Positions 60,480 to 64,000 of a stretch of DNA of 64,000 nt are shown piece by piece; the first letter of the stretch is position 1, and each line of letters starts with the position of its first letter. The DNA is from Moorella humiferrea (lineage in GTDB: Bacteria > Bacillota > DSM-521 > Neomoorellales > Neomoorellaceae), in contig NZ_CP136419.1 in NCBI RefSeq assembly GCF_039233145.1, positions 2,020,001 through 2,084,000 of the forward strand, in the 5' to 3' direction. The position numbers and the translations under genes were made by a program. Below the pieces are notes generated by a model, which had not been told where the DNA came from, ran no database searches, and was given only the letters and a program-made list of their open reading frames with translations.

Positions 60480-61937
60480 CTATTTTCCCTGCCAGCGTAA
60501 AACCGGGTTCCTGGCCGCACCCACCTCATCCAGGCGCCGCACTGGGGTGTTATGGGGCGCACTGTGGAGGAGGTCCGGGTTCGCGACGGCTTCTTTACTG
60601 ATGGCAATCAAAGCGTCGCAGAAGGCATCCAGGGTTTCCTTCGGTTCTGTTTCCGTAGGTTCAATCATCATGGCTTCCGGAACGATGAGGGGGAAATAAA
60701 TGGTCGGTGCGTGGAAACCATAATCCAGGAGGCGCTTGGCGATGTCCAGGGTATGCACCCCGGCATCGTTTACCTCCTTTGGCGGGGCGATGACAAACTC
60801 ATGTTTGCACAACCGATCGAAGGGGACCTTGAAGTGGGGCCGCAGGCGCGCCAGCATGTAGTTGGCGTTCAGGACCGCCTGCAGGCTGGCCTCCTTCAAT
60901 CCGGAGGCGCCCAGGGTCCGGATATAGGCGTAGGCCTTGACCATGACGCCGAAATTGCCGTAGAAGGAACGTATCCTGCCGATGGTCTGAGGCCGGTCAT
61001 AGTCCAGATAGTAACTGCCGTCAACGCTTTGGGCCACCACCGGCACCGGTAAAAAAGGTTCCAGGTGTTTCTTTACCCCCACCGGCCCGCTGCCGGGCCC
61101 GCCGCCGCCGTGGGGGGTGGAGAAGGTCTTGTGGAGGTTCAGGTGCACCACATCAAAGCCCATATCCCCCGGCCGCGTTATGCCCATAATGGCGTTCAGA
61201 TTGGCGCCGTCATAATAGAGAAGGCCGCCGGCCCCGTGAACCAGTTCGGCCATGGCTTCAATATCGCTTTCAAAAAGACCTAGGGTGTTGGGGTTGGTGA
61301 GCATCATTGCCGCCGTCCTGGGACCGACGGCTGCTTTCAAGGCCTTGAGATCTACCAGACCCCGTTCGTCGGAAGGTATCTGGACTACCTCCAGTCCGGC
61401 CATGGCGGCGCTGGCAGGATTGGTTCCGTGGGCAGAATCCGGTACCAGCACCTGACGGCGTTCCAGGTCACCGCGGCTCCGGTGATAGGCAGCGATGACG
61501 GCCAGCCCGGTATACTCGCCATGGGCCCCGGCGGCCGGCTGCAGGGTGACGGCGTCCATACCGGTTATTTCCGCAAGGTACTCCTGCAGGTTGTACATAA
61601 GTTCCAGGGCGCCCTGGGCCGCTTCCGCCGGCACCAGGGGGTGCAGATTGGTAAATCCGGGGAGGGCCGCAGCTGTTTCATTGACCTTGGGGTTGTATTT
61701 CATGGTACAGGAGCCCAGGGGATAAAAGCCGGTATCCACACCGTAATTCATATTCGCCAGGTGGGTAAAATGGCGGACGACTTCTACTTCCGCCAGTTCC
61801 GGCAGGGCAAATTCTGAACGGCGGCGCGCCTCTTCCGGGAGGTAGTCTTCTACCTTGCCCGGTACATCGCAATCCGGCAGTCTATAGCCCCGCCGACCCG
61901 GTGCACCAAGTTCAAAAAGAAGCGGTTCCGTCCTCAT
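60480..61937 (-). CDS. gcvPB: Glycine dehydrogenase (decarboxylating) subunit 2
   Basis: A 485-residue PLP subunit of P protein. The Schiff-base Lys is in [21 protein letters not shown] near residue 270. [13 protein letters not shown] near 75 and [13 protein letters not shown] near 135 are other cofactor contacts. With GcvPA it decarboxylates glycine and loads the aminomethyl group on lipoyl-GcvH. The ATG overlaps the end of gcvPA by four bases. In acetogens the system may run in the glycine-forming direction. Last gene of the operon. Confidence 0.95.
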   Translation of the reverse strand: MRTEPLLFELGAPGRRGYRLPDCDVPGKVEDYLPEEARRRSEFALPELAEVEVVRHFTHLANMNYGVDTGFYPLGSCTMKYNPKVNETAAALPGFTNLHPLVPAEAAQGALELMYNLQEYLAEITGMDAVTLQPAAGAHGEYTGLAVIAAYHRSRGDLERRQVLVPDSAHGTNPASAAMAGLEVVQIPSDERGLVDLKALKAAVGPRTAAMMLTNPNTLGLFESDIEAMAELVHGAGGLLYYDGANLNAIMGITRPGDMGFDVVHLNLHKTFSTPHGGGGPGSGPVGVKKHLEPFLPVPVVAQSVDGSYYLDYDRPQTIGRIRSFYGNFGVMVKAYAYIRTLGASGLKEASLQAVLNANYMLARLRPHFKVPFDRLCKHEFVIAPPKEVNDAGVHTLDIAKRLLDYGFHAPTIYFPLIVPEAMMIEPTETEPKETLDAFCDALIAISKEAVANPDLLHSAPHNTPVRRLDEVGAARNPVLRWQGK

Positions 61938-63268
61938 GCCAATATCCCTCCCATGGCCGCCGCCAAGGCGTCGATCTCTTCCCTGGTGCGCACTTCCGTG
62001 ACGGCAAAGAGCATGGCTCCAGCAAATTCCGGGTAAAAGGGGCTTAAATCGAATCCGGCGGCAAAACCCTTTGCCATAAGTTTCTTCGCCACTTCTTGGG
62101 GACTTTGCTTCGTCTTTATGGCAAATTCACAGAAGAAAGGCCCGTTGAAGATAGGCGTCACCCCGGGGAGGGAAGTCAGTTTAGCAAAGGCATAGTGGGC
62201 CTTGAGAAGGCATTGGCGCGCTACTTCTTTAAGACCTTCCCTGCCTAAGGAGGCGAGATACACGGTTGCCGCCAGGGCGCACAGGGCTTCATTGGAGCAA
62301 ATATTGGAGGTGGCCTTTTCCCTCCGGATATGCTGCTCCCGGGCCTGGAGGGTCAGGACAAAGGCCCGCCTGCCTTCCACATCGGTGGTCTGGCCGACGA
62401 TGCGGCCCGGCAGGCGCCGTACCAGTTTCTCCCGGGCGGCGATAAAGCCGAGGTACGGGCCACCGAAGTTCAGGGGGTTACCCAGACCCTGGCCTTCGCC
62501 CACGGCCAGGTCGGCACCGTATTCCCCCGGTGCCGCCAGCAACCCCAGGGAAATGGGCTCGACGACGGCGATGCTTAAAGCTCCGCCTTTGTGGGCCAGT
62601 TCCGTAGCCGCGGCCATGGGCTCAATCTGGCCGAAGAAATTGGGGTTCTGGAGAATGACCCCGGCCACTTCTTTCCCGGCCATCCTTTCCAGAGCGGCCA
62701 AATCAGTACAGCCTTCGGCCAGGGGAATCTCCAAAAGCTCTACTCCCTGGCCCCGAGTGTAGGTGGCCAGGACGTCCCGGTACTGGGGATTGACGGCCCG
62801 GGAAACCAAAATCTTCCCGCGCCGGGTGGCGTTGCAGGCCACCAGAGCCGCTTCGGCCGTGGCCGTAGCACCGTCATAATGGGAAGCCGTAGCCACTTCC
62901 ATTCCCGTCAGAAGGCAGATTAAAGATTGAAATTCAAAAATGGCCTGTAAAGTCCCCTGGCTGATTTCGGGTTGGTAAGGCGTATAGGCGGTATAAAACT
63001 CTGGGCGGCTTATAAGATGTTTGACAACGCTGGGAATAAAATGCTCATAGGCCCCGGCTCCCAGGAAAGAAACCAGCCTTTTATTCTTTCCAGCCAGTTC
63101 TTCCATGTGGCGCAGGACCTCGCCTTCCGCCATGGGCCGGGGGAGGTTGAGTTCCCGGCCCAGACGGACGGCTGATGGTATGTCGTTAAAAAGCTCTTCC
63201 ATCCGGTCGGCGCCGCAGGCCGCCAGCATTTGCCGGCGTTCCGCTGCCGTGGTGGGAATGTATGTCAT
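61934..63268 (-). CDS. gcvPA: Glycine dehydrogenase (decarboxylating) subunit 1
   Basis: A 444-residue subunit. [14 protein letters not shown] at the N-terminus, [19 protein letters not shown] near 70, [22 protein letters not shown] near 97 and the C-terminal [18 protein letters not shown] block are characteristic. It lacks the catalytic Lys, as expected for the split P protein, and works as a heterotetramer with GcvPB. The stop overlaps the gcvPB start by four bases. It follows gcvH by three bases. Confidence 0.95.
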   Translation of the reverse strand: MTYIPTTAAERRQMLAACGADRMEELFNDIPSAVRLGRELNLPRPMAEGEVLRHMEELAGKNKRLVSFLGAGAYEHFIPSVVKHLISRPEFYTAYTPYQPEISQGTLQAIFEFQSLICLLTGMEVATASHYDGATATAEAALVACNATRRGKILVSRAVNPQYRDVLATYTRGQGVELLEIPLAEGCTDLAALERMAGKEVAGVILQNPNFFGQIEPMAAATELAHKGGALSIAVVEPISLGLLAAPGEYGADLAVGEGQGLGNPLNFGGPYLGFIAAREKLVRRLPGRIVGQTTDVEGRRAFVLTLQAREQHIRREKATSNICSNEALCALAATVYLASLGREGLKEVARQCLLKAHYAFAKLTSLPGVTPIFNGPFFCEFAIKTKQSPQEVAKKLMAKGFAAGFDLSPFYPEFAGAMLFAVTEVRTREEIDALAAAMGGILA

Positions 63269-63271
63269 CCC

Positions 63272-63664
63272 CTACTCCCCCTTTTCCTCCTTGACCAACT
63301 GCTGATATGCGCCGGAATCCATCAGGTTTTCTATTTCTGCCGGATCGCTCATTTCCACTTCGATCATCCAGCCCTTGCCGTACGGGTCGGCGTTGATGTC
63401 CTGGGGCGAATCCAGGAGGGCTTCATTGACGGCGACAACCTTGCCGCCCACCGGAGCATAGACGTCGGAAGCCGACTTGACGGACTCGACGACGCCGAAG
63501 CTGTCGCCGGCAGCCAGTTCGTCGCCCACCTGGGGCAGCTCGACAAAGACGATGTCCCCCAGGGATTCCTGGGCATAGTCGGTAATGCCGATGCGGGCGC
63601 GGTTGCCCTCTACTTCTACCCATTCATGATCTTTGCTGTAATACAAATTAGCGGGAAATTCCAT
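63272..63664 (-). CDS. gcvH: Glycine cleavage system H protein
   Basis: A 130-residue lipoyl carrier of normal length. The lipoylated Lys is in VVESVKSASDVYAP near residue 64. YYSKDHEWVEVEGN, DIVFVELPQVGD and NADPYGKGWMIEVEMSDP are conserved. I take the start as the ATG at 63664, with GGAGG seven bases upstream; an ATG two codons earlier is too close to that site. It shuttles the aminomethyl intermediate between P and T proteins. Confidence 0.95.
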   Translation of the reverse strand: MEFPANLYYSKDHEWVEVEGNRARIGITDYAQESLGDIVFVELPQVGDELAAGDSFGVVESVKSASDVYAPVGGKVVAVNEALLDSPQDINADPYGKGWMIEVEMSDPAEIENLMDSGAYQQLVKEEKGE

Positions 63665-63679
63665 TCCCATTCCTCCTTC

Positions 63680-64000
63680 TTATTTTTTAGACCGGCGGTA
63701 AAAGGGGAGGTTCACCACCACGGCACGATTTAAGCGGCCGCGGATGCTTACCTCTACTTCGGCGCCGGTGCTGATAGTTCCTGCCGCTACCAGGGCCAGG
63801 GCAATGTTTTTTTCTAAACTTGGGGCATAAGAGCCGGAGGTAATGCGCCCGATTTCCCGTCCCCCGGCCGTGATGGGATAACCCTGCCGGGGAACGCCCC
63901 TGTCAACCATAATCAACCCCACCAGGCGGCGTTTGACGCCTTCTTCCTGCTGCGCCGCCAGGGCCGCCCGGCCGTTGAAATCGCCTTTATCCAGGCAGAC
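63680..64000 (-). CDS. gcvT: Aminomethyltransferase (T protein), C-terminal part
   Basis: The last 106 residues of GcvT; the start lies beyond the right edge. LDKGDFNGRAAL, VKRRLVGLIMVDRGVPRQGYPI and GRITSGSYAPSLEKNIALALV are hallmark C-terminal blocks. It releases ammonia and passes the methylene group to tetrahydrofolate. It precedes gcvH by 15 bases, so the operon is gcvT-gcvH-gcvPA-gcvPB. Confidence 0.93.
   Translation of the reverse strand, partial: VCLDKGDFNGRAALAAQQEEGVKRRLVGLIMVDRGVPRQGYPITAGGREIGRITSGSYAPSLEKNIALALVAAGTISTGAEVEVSIRGRLNRAVVVNLPFYRRSKK

Noticed and set aside
1-64000. tRNA, rRNA, CRISPR arrays and riboswitches
   Set aside because: I saw no cloverleaf-like, rRNA-like or regularly spaced repeat sequence, and no clear cobalamin or glycine riboswitch core upstream of the methyltransferase or visible gcv genes. 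The gcvT leader lies outside the window.

Overview
The window looks like the chromosome of a thermophilic, anaerobic, acetogenic Firmicute close to Moorella (Clostridia). This rests on the mix of ferredoxin-linked enzymes (aldehyde:ferredoxin oxidoreductase with a polyferredoxin partner, a four-subunit 2-oxoacid:ferredoxin oxidoreductase), a corrinoid/tetrahydrofolate methyltransferase locus resembling the vanillate O-demethylase set MtvABC, a glycine cleavage operon with split GcvP, strong GGAGG ribosome-binding sites and many GTG/TTG starts. I see no rRNA or tRNA gene and no CRISPR array. The genus assignment is an inference from gene content.

Left part (1-14.4 kb): two divergent operons share overlapping promoters at about 8.08-8.12 kb. 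Leftward: GntR regulator, 6-phosphofructokinase-like kinase, sugar ABC transporter (ATPase, binding lipoprotein, two permeases), a uroporphyrinogen-decarboxylase-fold protein and a fucose/arabinose-isomerase-like protein that runs off the window. Rightward: class II aldolase, extended triosephosphate-isomerase-like protein, LarA-family nickel racemase/epimerase, a second GntR, a TauE/SafE permease and a DUF1634 membrane protein. A third GntR, paralogous to the first, closes the block. Together they read as isomerise, phosphorylate, cleave and racemise for an uncommon sugar; the substrate is unknown.

14.4-24 kb: leftward redox genes (aldehyde dehydrogenase, aldehyde:ferredoxin oxidoreductase with its Fe-S partner, 2-oxoacid:ferredoxin oxidoreductase gamma-delta-alpha-beta) and a sugar nucleotidyltransferase fused to a mutase-like domain that seems to have lost its active site. 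24.4-33.5 kb: a visibly AT-richer block with a ribose-type ABC transporter, FGGY kinase, two zinc alcohol dehydrogenases, a SorC regulator and DeoC, ending near a decayed IS1380-type transposase. 34-38 kb: LCP wall protein, small secreted and enzyme genes, and a broken PAS/HD-GYP fossil.

38-53 kb: an SLH-anchored YcdB-like protein, then glycogen and trehalose metabolism: a GT4 glycosyltransferase, galT-glgA rightward, and treZ-GH57-treY-treT leftward with nearly no spacing. 52.9-57.4 kb: the methyltransferase locus (GntR, corrinoid protein, methyl-THF methyltransferase, UroD-fold methyltransferase, a 50-residue small ORF found by eye, second corrinoid protein). 57.5-64 kb: a small CBM25-like protein, a LipM/LplA-family gene, an orphan antitoxin with a fossil toxin, a HEPN-MNT pair under a near-consensus promoter, and the glycine cleavage operon (gcvT partial, gcvH, gcvPA, gcvPB).
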